Assembly: GCA_937135955.1 (NCBI GenBank)
Contig: CAKZOB010000069.1
Location: 26,061-90,060, forward strand
DNA: 64,000 nt
Reading direction: 5' to 3'
Origin: an uncultured Anaerolineales bacterium
GTDB lineage: Bacteria; Chloroflexota; Anaerolineae; Aggregatilineales; Aggregatilineaceae
Shown: one piece after another, positions 1-8,848 of the stretch
Layout of the letters: every line of letters begins with the position of its first letter
Position numbering within the stretch: position 1 is the stretch's first letter
Translations under genes and position numbers: made by a program
Notes under the pieces: model-generated
What the model was told of the DNA's origin: nothing
Database searches by the model: none
The model's input: the letters and a program-made list of their open reading frames with translations, nothing else

Positions 1-125
1 GACCTCCGCGCTCTGCGTGGTGCGTGCTGGGCCTGCAAGCGACGGCGCTCGTTCCTGAGCACAGGCATCGTCGGCGAGGCGGGTTTGTGGTATCCTTGCC
101 TCAGCATCAACTGAGGAGGTTGACA

Positions 126-455
126 GTGAGTTTTCTCAAGAGACTGTTTGGCGGCGGTAGCAAGTCAAGCGACCCGGAAGGGATGTATTTCTACATTCGG
201 GCGCACAAGACCGGCGAGGTGATCCGCGTGCGGCTGCACCGCCAAAACGATCTATCACAGACGGATGACCTGCAAGGCTACTTCGCCCGCAAGATCGTGG
301 TCGGTCAGAAGAGCTTCGACCGGCTGGAAGCCTATTTCGAATTCGACCGCAATCGCCGTTTCGTCAGCGGTGAGGTGACCGGCGGTGAGTTGGTCGAGCG
401 CGAAGACTACGAAGCCTATCTCGCCGCGCAGGCGCAGCAATCATCTTCCGGATAG
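126..455 (+). CDS. Small conserved protein of unknown function (109 aa)
   Basis: I do not recognise a named family. The protein is soluble, with a basic, glycine- and serine-rich N-terminus (about residues 1-16), then a compact alpha/beta-looking body rich in charged residues and ending in a Glu/Ala/Gln-rich tail. The GTG at 126 is chosen because a strong GAGGAGGT ribosome site lies at 113-120, five bases upstream; an in-frame ATG at 24 would put that site inside the gene. The stop is 9 bases before the HAD hydrolase start, so the two are probably co-transcribed. Function unknown. Confidence 0.75.
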   Translation: MSFLKRLFGGGSKSSDPEGMYFYIRAHKTGEVIRVRLHRQNDLSQTDDLQGYFARKIVVGQKSFDRLEAYFEFDRNRRFVSGEVTGGELVEREDYEAYLAAQAQQSSSG

Positions 456-464
456 TCAGCGCCA

Positions 465-1661
465 TTGAGCACCCCTGGCCGCACTCTAATTCTGCTCGAC
501 GTGGACGGCGTGCTGGTGCATCCCGTCGGCTATAAGACCGCCTTGCGGGCGCTGGTCGAACATTTCGCTGGGCGCATGGGCCTGGCCCTGCCCGGCCCCA
601 CCGACGACGAGATCGCCGTCTTCGAGGCGTGCGGGCTGACCAACGAGTGGGACTCCGGCGCGATGTGCGTCAGCGCGCTGCTGCTGACGGCCCTGGAACG
701 CGCACCCGACGCCCGCCGCCCGACGCTGGAAGCCACCTTCGACGCGCTCCGCGCCGCCGTGCCCGCCGTGCCCCGCCCGGACTTCACCGCCGAGGCCCGG
801 CAGATCGCCCATCACGACGCCGACGGGCGCTATCCGGCAGCGCGTTACCTGGAGCTGCTGAGCGCCCGCACCGACCCCGCCAACCTGCCGCTGCTGCGAA
901 CCTTGCTGGGCAACGTCTACGCCGTGCGCGAGACGCCCACCACGCGCACTTTCCAAACCTTCGTGCTGGGCAGCGAGCGTTTCCACGCCACCTATGGTCT
1001 GCCCGCCGAGTTTGTCAGCGCGAGCTACCTGACCACCCACGACATCCCCCTGCTCGACGCGCCCACGCGCGCCCGCCTGCTCGATTGGGCGGCGCGGCCC
1101 GGACACGGCGTTGCCATCTACACGGCGCGCCCCAGCCGTCCGCCCGCCGATCTGCCGCCAGACGAGCCGGTCGGCGAGCCGCCCGCCGGCTACCCGCCCG
1201 AAGCGGAACTGGCCGCCGAACTGATAGGGCTGGCCGGGAGCGTCCCCTTGATCGGGCAGGGGCGCGTGGGCTGGCTGGCCCTGCGTCACGGGCGGGACGC
1301 TGCCGACTACATCAAACCGTCGCCGGTGCAGGCGCTCTCGGCTATTGCCGCCGCTGCCTCCGGCGCAGAGACCGAGTCCCTGCACGCCGCGGCTCGCCTG
1401 TCCGAACGGGGCGAACTCAGCGGGCCGCTGTCTGCGCTGCGCGATGGCCCCCTGCATATCGTCATCTGCGAGGATTCGGCGGGTGGCATCCGCGCAGTGC
1501 GAGGCGCAGTAGACCTGTTGCAGCGGGCGGGCGTCGCCGCGTCGCTGAGCGCGATCGGCGTCTCGCCACAGCCCGATAAGCGCGCGGCGCTGGCCACAGT
1601 GGCCGATCACCTGGTGGACGATGTCAATGAGGGGTTGGCGTTGGTATTGGGGGACGAATAG
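465..1661 (+). CDS. HAD-superfamily hydrolase (398 aa)
   Basis: The N-terminus carries the HAD motif I box LLDVDGV (Asp12 nucleophile, Asp14 acid/base), and near residues 324-345 there is a motif IV-like segment (ICEDSAGGIRAV) followed by a helix ending in RAGV, as in phosphoglycolate-phosphatase-type HADs. Between them sits a very long cap/insert of roughly 190 residues, which makes this protein nearly twice the usual HAD length. The substrate cannot be read from the sequence. Start is TTG at 465, giving the motif at the normal distance from the N-terminus. The 3' end overlaps the next gene by about 41 bases, so translational coupling is likely. Confidence 0.8.
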   Translation: MSTPGRTLILLDVDGVLVHPVGYKTALRALVEHFAGRMGLALPGPTDDEIAVFEACGLTNEWDSGAMCVSALLLTALERAPDARRPTLEATFDALRAAVPAVPRPDFTAEARQIAHHDADGRYPAARYLELLSARTDPANLPLLRTLLGNVYAVRETPTTRTFQTFVLGSERFHATYGLPAEFVSASYLTTHDIPLLDAPTRARLLDWAARPGHGVAIYTARPSRPPADLPPDEPVGEPPAGYPPEAELAAELIGLAGSVPLIGQGRVGWLALRHGRDAADYIKPSPVQALSAIAAAASGAETESLHAAARLSERGELSGPLSALRDGPLHIVICEDSAGGIRAVRGAVDLLQRAGVAASLSAIGVSPQPDKRAALATVADHLVDDVNEGLALVLGDE

Positions 1662-3381
1662 CAAGCGCCCCTCCGCCCATAAGAGCGCGCGGCGTGTGGC
1701 CGACTCGCCGGTCTGGATCGTGCTCCTGATCGGCAGCGGCGTGCTGATTATCCTCTTGCTGCACGGGCTGGATATCGGGCCGCTGCACACCGACGTGATC
1801 ATTCACCGCGCCTGGTTCGACGAAGTAGGGATCGCGGGCTTCAGCGCGCGTTATTTCGAGCGCAATCAGCGCCACTTGCTCGTCGGCCCGCTCAACACCC
1901 TGGCCTATGCGGTCTTCGGGGAACACGATGCTCCCTATCACTTCATTTTCCAGGCCAGCCGTGTGCTGGAAGGGGCCTTCCTGGCGGGGATAGTGTTCCG
2001 GCTCACCCGCCGTCGGCTGCTGGCCGTGAGCGCTGGCCTGGCGCTGATGCTGACCCCGATCCGCCTGGCCGAGCTATACCAGGGCATCAACTGGTACATC
2101 GAACTGACGCTACCGTTGCTGCTGGCCTCCACCTATACCTATCTGCTCAGCCTGCAACGCACCGAGCCGCGCCGACTATTATTTGGCCTTTCCATCGCCT
2201 GTTATGTGGTGTCGGTGCTGATCTACGAATCCGGCCTGCCTTGGATTGGCGTCAACATGTTTGTCGGCTGGGTCGCCCGCCAGGGTATGCCTTGGCGGGC
2301 GCGCTGGTGGCTGGTGCTGCGCGATGTACTGCCTGCCCTGGTTGTCGGGATCGCTCTGGCTGTCGCCGTTCTGTTCGTCTTCGAACCATGGGACGATCTG
2401 GCCCCATCCTCCGGCACGCCGTTGCTGGAACGGCTGGCCGAACGGCTTGGCACAGCGGTTAGTTTCCCCTGGCTGTACTGGCAACGACTCCGCGTCACCG
2501 TCGCCGACGGCTATCTGGGGTGGATCGCCCTGGCGACTCTGCTCGCCGGAGCAGGGATGGGGAGTTTGTCGCAGCTCATTTCTTCAGAATGGGACGACGC
2601 GCCATTTGCGCGAGATTTCGTCTTGCTGGTGGCCCTGGCCGGAGTCATGCTGCTGTGCAGCGTGCTGGTAGGGGCAAGCAGCCGCAACCTGAACCAGGTC
2701 TATACCGACCGCATCACTTTTGGGCGAGCGGTGGGGATCACCCTGTTGTACGTAACGGCGATCTACGGGATAGAGCGCCTGGTGCTCCCGCGACGGATCG
2801 CCGCGCGGGGGATTGTCACAGCGATCCTGCTCTTCGGCCCCGGTTTCGCCTGGCTGCTGGTCTATCAGGACTACGCTCAGCAAATGCGCCGCGAGATCGG
2901 GCGTATCACGGAAGCGATCCTGGACATCCGGCCCGTGATGACCGCGCCCGTGCACCTGGTGATCGTCACCGAACCGGACTGGGTCGGCGCGCGCTTTCCC
3001 GATGCGCACGATGTGGTCATTCACGAGGTGCAGCAGCAGCTATGGCAGCGCGGCGGTGACGCCACGCTGGACATTCTGAAGGCGGGCAACGAGAGCATCG
3101 AGGACGAGTTTCGCACTTTCCCCGGCACCTGCGACACCGTCCTGGGCGAGGCCCCCGCCGGGATGTGCCTCGACTGGCACGTGATACATGCCAGCCGCTG
3201 GGCGGTAGGGAGCACACACCCGAACGAAGATATTGTCATCCTGCACTACGATCACCGCGCTGGCCGTATGACGATCCTGCCGGAAATTCACATGGTTGAT
3301 CTGGCCGAATACAACATCACGACCGCCGGCCCTGCCGTGCTGCGCACGAATCCGGCCCGGTCACTCGTCTCGCTGGAATGA
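1621..3381 (+). CDS. Polytopic membrane protein with soluble C-terminal domain (586 aa)
   Basis: About nine to ten hydrophobic spans occupy residues 31-420 (for example VWIVLLIGSGVLIILLL near residue 31 and GIVTAILLFGPGFAWLLVY near 395), followed by a soluble C-terminal domain of about 160 residues. After the first span there is a long outward loop containing His and Asp residues, the arrangement seen in GT-C type lipid-sugar glycosyltransferases, but I see no diagnostic motif, so that link is only a suggestion. The ATG at 1621 lies inside the HAD gene; GTG at 1696 is a possible later start that would leave the first membrane span intact. Confidence 0.7.
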   Translation: MSMRGWRWYWGTNSKRPSAHKSARRVADSPVWIVLLIGSGVLIILLLHGLDIGPLHTDVIIHRAWFDEVGIAGFSARYFERNQRHLLVGPLNTLAYAVFGEHDAPYHFIFQASRVLEGAFLAGIVFRLTRRRLLAVSAGLALMLTPIRLAELYQGINWYIELTLPLLLASTYTYLLSLQRTEPRRLLFGLSIACYVVSVLIYESGLPWIGVNMFVGWVARQGMPWRARWWLVLRDVLPALVVGIALAVAVLFVFEPWDDLAPSSGTPLLERLAERLGTAVSFPWLYWQRLRVTVADGYLGWIALATLLAGAGMGSLSQLISSEWDDAPFARDFVLLVALAGVMLLCSVLVGASSRNLNQVYTDRITFGRAVGITLLYVTAIYGIERLVLPRRIAARGIVTAILLFGPGFAWLLVYQDYAQQMRREIGRITEAILDIRPVMTAPVHLVIVTEPDWVGARFPDAHDVVIHEVQQQLWQRGGDATLDILKAGNESIEDEFRTFPGTCDTVLGEAPAGMCLDWHVIHASRWAVGSTHPNEDIVILHYDHRAGRMTILPEIHMVDLAEYNITTAGPAVLRTNPARSLVSLE

Positions 3382-3430
3382 TCTCCGGGGCGGTTCCTGC
3401 CGCGGTCTGGTGCCCCTCAGCCCTTACGAC

Positions 3431-3484
3431 AAATTCCTGGCGCGCAGCAAGCAGCGCCCCTACAGAACCGAATTTTACGGATAG
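3431..3484. repeat. Short dispersed repeat, family C, copy 1
   Basis: A segment of about 54 bases is nearly identical, in inverted orientation, to 36000-36052. Both share a central GCAGCAAGCAGCGCCCCTAC core. The second copy has perfect 10-bp inverted ends; here one end is degraded. It lies just after the membrane-protein gene stop. Confidence 0.75.
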
Positions 3485-3506
3485 ATACTAAACCTCTGCA
3501 CGCGCC

Positions 3507-4001
3507 TCACTGCCCCCAGCGGCGCACCAACCGGCGCTGTTCGTCCGTTTCCGGCGAACCAGGGCCGAGCAGAGCATTCACCTGGCGCAACGCTTCTGCG
3601 CCATCGTGGCCCTGCTGCACCAACCAGCACCCCACCACAGTGCCCGTGCGCCCTATCCCGCCGCGACAGTGTACGTAGACGACACGACCGGCGGACAGCG
3701 CCTCATCAATCGCCGTCAGGATGGCGGCCATGTGCGCGTCGTCCGGCACGCCGAAGTCGGGGATCGGCAGGCGCTGATGAGTCACTAACTGCCCGCGCCG
3801 TGTCGCCTCGGCCTGCAACGCTGCATCATAGGGTGGGCATTCGCCCGCTTCGGTCAGGTCAACGAAGGCCGTCACTCCAGCGTCGAGCAAGGCCCGCAGA
3901 ACAGCGCGCCCGCGTTCGTCGTCGTGAGCGAATGGGTACGGCCCGGCCAGCAACATTCCCGGTATTACCCAGGCTGCGCCGGGCGGCAGTCTTGTCGTCA
4001 T
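3507..4001 (-). CDS. Protein tyrosine / dual-specificity phosphatase (164 aa)
   Basis: The P-loop HCRGGIGRTG (His111, Cys112 nucleophile, Arg118) is the HCx5R signature of cysteine-based phosphatases, and PDFGVPDD at residues 81-88 supplies the general-acid Asp in the position of the WPD loop. The length fits a single catalytic domain with no membrane span, so it is probably cytoplasmic. Closest in style to the cyclin-dependent-kinase-inhibitor-3/DSP group found in many bacteria; the substrate is unknown. It is transcribed away from the MFS operon side but on the same strand, separated from it by a family A repeat, so it may have its own promoter. Confidence 0.88.
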   Translation of the reverse strand: MTTRLPPGAAWVIPGMLLAGPYPFAHDDERGRAVLRALLDAGVTAFVDLTEAGECPPYDAALQAEATRRGQLVTHQRLPIPDFGVPDDAHMAAILTAIDEALSAGRVVYVHCRGGIGRTGTVVGCWLVQQGHDGAEALRQVNALLGPGSPETDEQRRLVRRWGQ

Positions 4002-4050
4002 GGGCTACCCTCTCCGCCAGGCACCCTTACCATTACCCACATCTTGAGCC

Positions 4051-4146
4051 GATGGCCCCCATCCCCCGGCCCCTGGACGAGAGAAAGTAAATCCCCTCGC
4101 CCCGCGACGCAGTCGCGAGGGCGAGGGGATGTAGGGATGAGGGGGC
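4051..4146. repeat. GC-rich intergenic repeat, family A (partial)
   Basis: Contains the family A landmarks GATGGCCC..ATCCCCCGG, then AAGT/ATCCCCTCGCC, the hairpin CCCGCGACGCAGTCGCGAGG, and GAGGGGATGTAGGG. Compared with the full copy at 22468-22592, about 30 bases of the first hairpin (the CGCCCGCGCTGCGGGCG arm) are missing. Confidence 0.85.
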
Positions 4147-4194
4147 TTGTGGGTCATGCATAGTCGGCTGATCGAGAGAGGACGGGTGGGTCTC

Positions 4195-5442
4195 TCAGCG
4201 GGCCGGTGCTGGCTGACGCAGCGCCAGCGGCAACAACGCCGCCGCCAGCAGCGCCATGATCGCGCCGAAGGTGAAGGGTGCGCTCGCGCCCAGCCCATCC
4301 CAACCGCCCACGCCCTGCCACAGCACACCTGCGATCAGCGAGGCCGGTAGCGCCATAAGACCCACAGCGGCGTCGTAGACGCCGTAGGCAGTGCCCAGTT
4401 GAGAGCGTGGCACCAGATCGGCGATCAGGGCCTTGCTCACCCCGTAGGTCAGGCCATAGTACACCCCATAGAGCGCGTAGAGCAGCCAGACCTGCCAGGC
4501 CGCGTTGACCAGAGCAAAGCCCAGGTAGACCGCCACATAGAGCAACCAGCCGCTCAGCAACAGCCGTTGCCGCCCCAGCCGGTCGGAGAGCGCCCCCGCC
4601 GGTTCGGAGATCAGGGCGTAGACGACGTTGAAGACGATCAACAGGCCCATCACGCCGGCCACGCTCAGCCCCAGGGTGTTAGCGCGCAAGATGAGGAAGG
4701 CGTCGGCGGAATTGCCCAGGGTGAAGAGGACGATCACCAGCAGGAACAGGCGATAGCGCCGGTCGAGGCCGCGCAGCGTTAACCGCACAGGGGCGTGCTT
4801 CTCCCTGACGCGCACCTCGTGCGCGCCGAAGGCCAGCACCAACACCGCCAGCACCGCCGGAATCACGCTGAGCAGCACCACCGTCTGGAAGGTGTCGCGG
4901 GTTAGGGCCACCTGATTGCCCTGCGCGGCCAGCACCACGATCAACGCCAGCACCAGCCCCACCGCGGCTCCCGCCGTGTCTCCCGCGCGATGCAACCCAA
5001 ATGCCAGTCCGCGCCGCCCTTCGTCCACAGTAGTCGCAACCAGCGCGTCGCGGGGAGCAGTGCGAATGCCCTTGCCGACACGGTCGGCGAAGCGCACGAT
5101 CAGCACCCCGCCCCAGGACGACGCCAGATACAGGAAAGGTTTGGCGACCGTAGACAGGGCATAGCCCGCCACGGCCAGCCACTTGCGGCTGCCCAGGCGA
5201 TCCGACCACCAGCCGGAAAAGACCTTGATCAGGCTGGCGGTCGTGTCGGCAACCCCTTCGATGACGCCGATCACGCTGGTACGCACGCCCAACGCGCTGG
5301 CCAGGAACAGCGGCAACAGGTTGAATACCATCTCGCTGGAGATGTCGGTGAGAAAACTGGTGAAGGTAACGACCCATACGTTGCGCGGCAGCGAGCGCAC
5401 GCCCATGCGTTCGGTCGTCGCCGGTGTGCTGGGAACAGACAT
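4195..5442 (-). CDS. Major facilitator superfamily transporter (415 aa)
   Basis: Twelve hydrophobic spans with the MFS loop 2-3 motif (GWWSDRLGSRKW) and the loop 4-5 region RFADRVGKGIRTAPRDAL, a pattern typical of drug/H+ antiporter-type MFS proteins in this kind of genome. The second half repeats the loop motif as GALSDRLGRQRL. ATG at 5442 is chosen because GAGGAGG ends 7 bases upstream; a longer frame from 5463 would place that site in the coding region. It starts 29 bases after the stop of the ABC ATPase, so it is probably the last gene of that operon and may move a related substrate or its breakdown product. Substrate not predictable. Confidence 0.88.
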   Translation of the reverse strand: MSVPSTPATTERMGVRSLPRNVWVVTFTSFLTDISSEMVFNLLPLFLASALGVRTSVIGVIEGVADTTASLIKVFSGWWSDRLGSRKWLAVAGYALSTVAKPFLYLASSWGGVLIVRFADRVGKGIRTAPRDALVATTVDEGRRGLAFGLHRAGDTAGAAVGLVLALIVVLAAQGNQVALTRDTFQTVVLLSVIPAVLAVLVLAFGAHEVRVREKHAPVRLTLRGLDRRYRLFLLVIVLFTLGNSADAFLILRANTLGLSVAGVMGLLIVFNVVYALISEPAGALSDRLGRQRLLLSGWLLYVAVYLGFALVNAAWQVWLLYALYGVYYGLTYGVSKALIADLVPRSQLGTAYGVYDAAVGLMALPASLIAGVLWQGVGGWDGLGASAPFTFGAIMALLAAALLPLALRQPAPAR

Positions 5443-5471
5443 GGCCAGGCCTCCTCTGGTCAATGAAGCGC

Positions 5472-8400
5472 TCAGGCCCTTGCACGCTCGCTATTCTTGA
5501 TGCCAGCCATCAGCAAACCGAGTTGCTCGCGCGTGGCCTCCCTGGCGGGCAGGGTGTCAATGATCTCGCCCTTGTAGAGTACCGCGATCCGGTCGGACAG
5601 GGCCATGATCTCGTCCAGTTCCGCCGAGACCAGCAACACCGCCGCGCCTTCGTCCCGTTGGTGCACAATGTGATTGTGAATGAACTCGATCGAGCCAACG
5701 TCAATGCCGCGCGTCGGTTGCGAAGCGATCAGCAGGCGCGGGCGCCGGCTGAACTCGCGGGCGACGATCAGCTTCTGCTGATTGCCGCCGGACAGGTTGC
5801 CCCCGTTGACGAAAGGCGACGGGGTGCGGATATCGAACTCCTCGATCAGGCGGACAGCGTGCTGTGTAATGGCCCCCTCGTCGCGCAACAGCCCTCCTTC
5901 CGCCTCTGGCGGGTCGGCTGTCCCGCCGCGCGCGCGCCAGACCAGCCGTCGCCAGGGGGCAGCAAGCTGATTCAGCGCGGCCAGCGCCGCTGGCGCGCCG
6001 AGCAGTTGAGTGGCCACCAAATGCCCGATCGCGCCGAAGATCAGCTCGGCCAGCAGCAACGAGACAGCCCCGATATTGAGCGGGTATTGCAGAACGGCCT
6101 TCTGAGCGCTGCTGAGCGACGGGCCGATGATGCGCAGGTCTGGCGGGACGCGATACAGGTCGAGCAGCGCCGTCCACAGCCAGCGATCCCACACATACAG
6201 CGCGATCACCGTCAACACAGCCACGGTCGCGCCCACCACCACCAGGTAGCGCAGCAACGCACCGGGCAGTTGCGCCAGGTTCGGCGGTTTGGCGAAGGGG
6301 CGCTTGTAGTAATCGTTGAGCACCAGGTTGTCCGCCACAGTATACAGCTTGACCAGCCCATACCGCTGCCGGTCTTCGGGGACATGGCTGGTGCCCGCGT
6401 CCTTGATACGGCGCGGCGTAATGCGCTCGCGGTGAATGACGCGCAACCCCAGCGCATGGTCGAACCAGCTCTGACGATCAGCGTCGCGGCGGGCAACCCA
6501 GGCGCTGAGGATCAGAGGGATCAGCAGAGGCAGGCGCAGCAACAGGAAGAGCAGGTAGCGCTGCACCAGCCGGAACGCGGACGATTGCCGGTCGTGCTGA
6601 TCTACCACTTCCAGGCCGAAGAGCGCCATCCCCAGCGTCGTCCCCGTCCAGACCCAGCCGCCCAGAAAGTAGAGCGCGTCAAGCACCAGGGCTACCGGCG
6701 CGGCCAGGGCGAAATCGAGCGACTGATCGCGGAAATAGGCGACGAAGTAGCCGAAGAAATAGGTCGCGGCCAGCACCATCAGCAGATCGATCGCCAGGGC
6801 CACCGCACGCGCTCCCAGACGGGCCGCCGGCTGACGTTCTGGCTGGAGCGACCGTCCCAACAGTTTCACCGTGCCGCCTGCCGGTTCGCGCAGGCCGGTG
6901 AGCACTTCCACCAGTTCGGTCTGCCCGTTGCCCTGGACACCGGCGATGCCCAGCACTTCGCCCGCGCGCACCGTGAAGCTGACGCCGCGCAATGCCTGTG
7001 CACCCCGGTCGTCGAAGGCGCTCAGATGCTCCACTTCCAGCACCGGCTCGGTGGGATGCGCCTCCCCCTTCTCGACCTGCAGGATGACCTCGCGCCCGAC
7101 CATCATCGCCGCCAGCGAGGTTTCGGTAGCCTGGTCGGGGGTGGTGGTGCCCACCACGCGCCCGTCGCGCATGACCACAATGTTCGTGGCGACCTCGAAA
7201 ACCTCTTTGAGCTTGTGCGTGATGAAGATGATCGAGACCCCCTGCGCCGCCAGTTCGCGCATGATCTTGAAGAGTTCGCGGCTTTCTTGCGGCGTCAGCA
7301 CGGCGGTTGGCTCGTCCAGGATCAGAATGTCAGCCTGACGGTAGAGCGCCTTGATGATCTCGACGCGCTGCTGCATCCCCACCGGCAACTTCTCGATCAC
7401 CGCGTCGGGGTCTACTTCCAGCCCATACTGGCGCGACAGTTCGCGCACGCGCTCCGCTGCAGCCCGCACACTGCGAATCTCGGTGACGTCGTGCAGAGCC
7501 ACCAGGAACGCATCGAGCGCCCCATCGAGCGGCGAGGGGTGCAGGATAGCCTCATCGGCCACTGCTTGCCTGTGCTGGTAAGCGCGCCAGGCGATGACAG
7601 CCAGAGCCACGATTAGCGCCACAGTCAGCGCGACCTGGGCGGGCGCGCTGACCATATCCAGGTTCAGCGCTCCGGCCCCCACATAGAGCACCAGCAGGCC
7701 GCCCACGATGATCAGATCGAGGCGCTGCCAGCGCCCCGGCGCACGCGCCGTCCCACGCCAGGAGCGCACGCTGTGCCCGCCGATCAGGGCGAGCAAGATG
7801 ACCACGCTGAGCGCTTGGGCGACAGGCGGGGCCTTATCTATGCCATCCAGCAACCAACCGGGGATGCCGTTATCGCGGTATTCTTCCATCTGCGCTCTGG
7901 CGCTGGCAATGACACCATCAACCCCTGTGCCAGCGCTGTTGGCGTTGCGGTATTCCTTGGCCCAGTCGAACTCGATGCGCTGACGCCGGATCAGCGCGCT
8001 CTTGACCGTGTAGCCGCCGTCCATTTCCTGTGGCTTGCGCTCGCGCACCATTTCCACCTGCTGGCGCAGCGCAATATCGGTGAGGCCCACGCGCGTGATC
8101 TGCGCCACCTGTGACGCGATGCTCAGCGCCACCAGCGCCAGCACCGCCCGCCAGAGGAGACCCCAACCCAACCGGGCAGCGGGCGGCACGGCCACGGCGG
8201 CCCCGACCACCAGCCCGGCCACCGCCCCGCCGATCGCGTAGCGCAGCTCGCCGAGCGCCAGGCCGACGAGCAGGCCCAGCACCACAACCACCAGACTGGG
8301 CAGCCAGCGCAGCAGGCGTCGTAGCAGGGGGTTGTTGCCGCCCCGGTAGGCGACCGTGCCCTCCTCGCCCAGCACAACGTTTTCGGCCACGGTCATCACG

Positions 8401-8702
8401 TTGACCAGTTGGAAGTGCTGATGCACCATGCCAATGCCGCTGCGGATCGCTTCGCGCGGGCTGGCGAAGCGCACCTCGTGCCCCTTCAGGCGGATCGTGC
8501 CGCTATCGGCATGGTACAGGCCGTAGATGATGTTCATCAGGGTCGTTTTGCCCGCGCCGTTTTCTCCCAGCAGCGCCAGGATTTCGCCACGCCGCAGCTT
8601 CAGGCTGACGTTGTCGTTGGCCAGCACGCCGGGAAACTGTTTGGTCACGCCCTCGACTTCGAGGACGATGTCGTTGGAGGAGGAAAGGTTCGGATCGGTC
8701 AT
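5472..8702 (-). CDS. BMP-type ABC importer ATPase with three inserted membrane regions, including an RDD domain (1,076 aa)
   Basis: The skeleton is the duplicated ATPase of basic-membrane-protein (nucleoside/simple sugar) importers. NBD1: Walker A GENGAGKTT 46-54, Q-loop Gln95, signature LPVGMQQR 439-446, Walker B ILILDEPT 459-466. NBD2: degenerate Walker A GVQGNGQTE 588-596 (usual for this family), signature NLSGGNQQK 969-977, LLIASQPTRGID 990-1001. Relatives are about 500 residues. Three extra blocks explain the doubling: residues ~118-408, six predicted spans with a ~90-residue polar loop, between Q-loop and signature of NBD1; residues ~624-757, a three-span RDD-like domain (Arg627..Asp639, GTTLGMALFGLEVV, QSWFDHALG) between Walker A and the HVPEDR segment of NBD2; residues ~809-940, two spans before the NBD2 signature. 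All blocks are in frame and every ATPase motif survives, so the ATPase may sit in or on the membrane. It is 146 bases downstream of the two permeases. Confidence 0.9.
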   Translation of the reverse strand: MTDPNLSSSNDIVLEVEGVTKQFPGVLANDNVSLKLRRGEILALLGENGAGKTTLMNIIYGLYHADSGTIRLKGHEVRFASPREAIRSGIGMVHQHFQLVNVMTVAENVVLGEEGTVAYRGGNNPLLRRLLRWLPSLVVVVLGLLVGLALGELRYAIGGAVAGLVVGAAVAVPPAARLGWGLLWRAVLALVALSIASQVAQITRVGLTDIALRQQVEMVRERKPQEMDGGYTVKSALIRRQRIEFDWAKEYRNANSAGTGVDGVIASARAQMEEYRDNGIPGWLLDGIDKAPPVAQALSVVILLALIGGHSVRSWRGTARAPGRWQRLDLIIVGGLLVLYVGAGALNLDMVSAPAQVALTVALIVALAVIAWRAYQHRQAVADEAILHPSPLDGALDAFLVALHDVTEIRSVRAAAERVRELSRQYGLEVDPDAVIEKLPVGMQQRVEIIKALYRQADILILDEPTAVLTPQESRELFKIMRELAAQGVSIIFITHKLKEVFEVATNIVVMRDGRVVGTTTPDQATETSLAAMMVGREVILQVEKGEAHPTEPVLEVEHLSAFDDRGAQALRGVSFTVRAGEVLGIAGVQGNGQTELVEVLTGLREPAGGTVKLLGRSLQPERQPAARLGARAVALAIDLLMVLAATYFFGYFVAYFRDQSLDFALAAPVALVLDALYFLGGWVWTGTTLGMALFGLEVVDQHDRQSSAFRLVQRYLLFLLLRLPLLIPLILSAWVARRDADRQSWFDHALGLRVIHRERITPRRIKDAGTSHVPEDRQRYGLVKLYTVADNLVLNDYYKRPFAKPPNLAQLPGALLRYLVVVGATVAVLTVIALYVWDRWLWTALLDLYRVPPDLRIIGPSLSSAQKAVLQYPLNIGAVSLLLAELIFGAIGHLVATQLLGAPAALAALNQLAAPWRRLVWRARGGTADPPEAEGGLLRDEGAITQHAVRLIEEFDIRTPSPFVNGGNLSGGNQQKLIVAREFSRRPRLLIASQPTRGIDVGSIEFIHNHIVHQRDEGAAVLLVSAELDEIMALSDRIAVLYKGEIIDTLPAREATREQLGLLMAGIKNSERARA

Positions 8703-8848
8703 CGTGTATCTCTATCAGGGTGATCAGTCTTCAGTGATCAGTTTGATCTTTGCCACGCTGATCGCGTTGGCGGCTCGCCAGTTCGAGTCAATTCCTGGAT
8801 GAGACCAGCAAGGGATTCATCCATCAAACACCGAAAACTGATCACTGC
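8703..8848. other. Intergenic spacer with TGATCAGT-type repeats
   Basis: Between permease and ATPase genes. It contains several copies of short words around CAGTGATCAG and AAACTGATCACTG near both ends, the same words that occur at 55485-55624 and less clearly at 33375-33415. No reading frame or terminator is evident, so the operon can still be continuous. Confidence 0.5.

Noticed and set aside
5424..7616. 730-codon plus-strand frame opposite the ABC ATPase
   Set aside because: Gln/Arg-rich translation with no motif; the minus strand carries the complete ATPase motifs.
5472..8702. Assembly join or frameshift as the cause of the oversized ATPase
   Set aside because: The frame is continuous, both NBDs resume exactly where expected after each insertion, and three independent joins all keeping frame would be improbable. 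It remains testable with reads.
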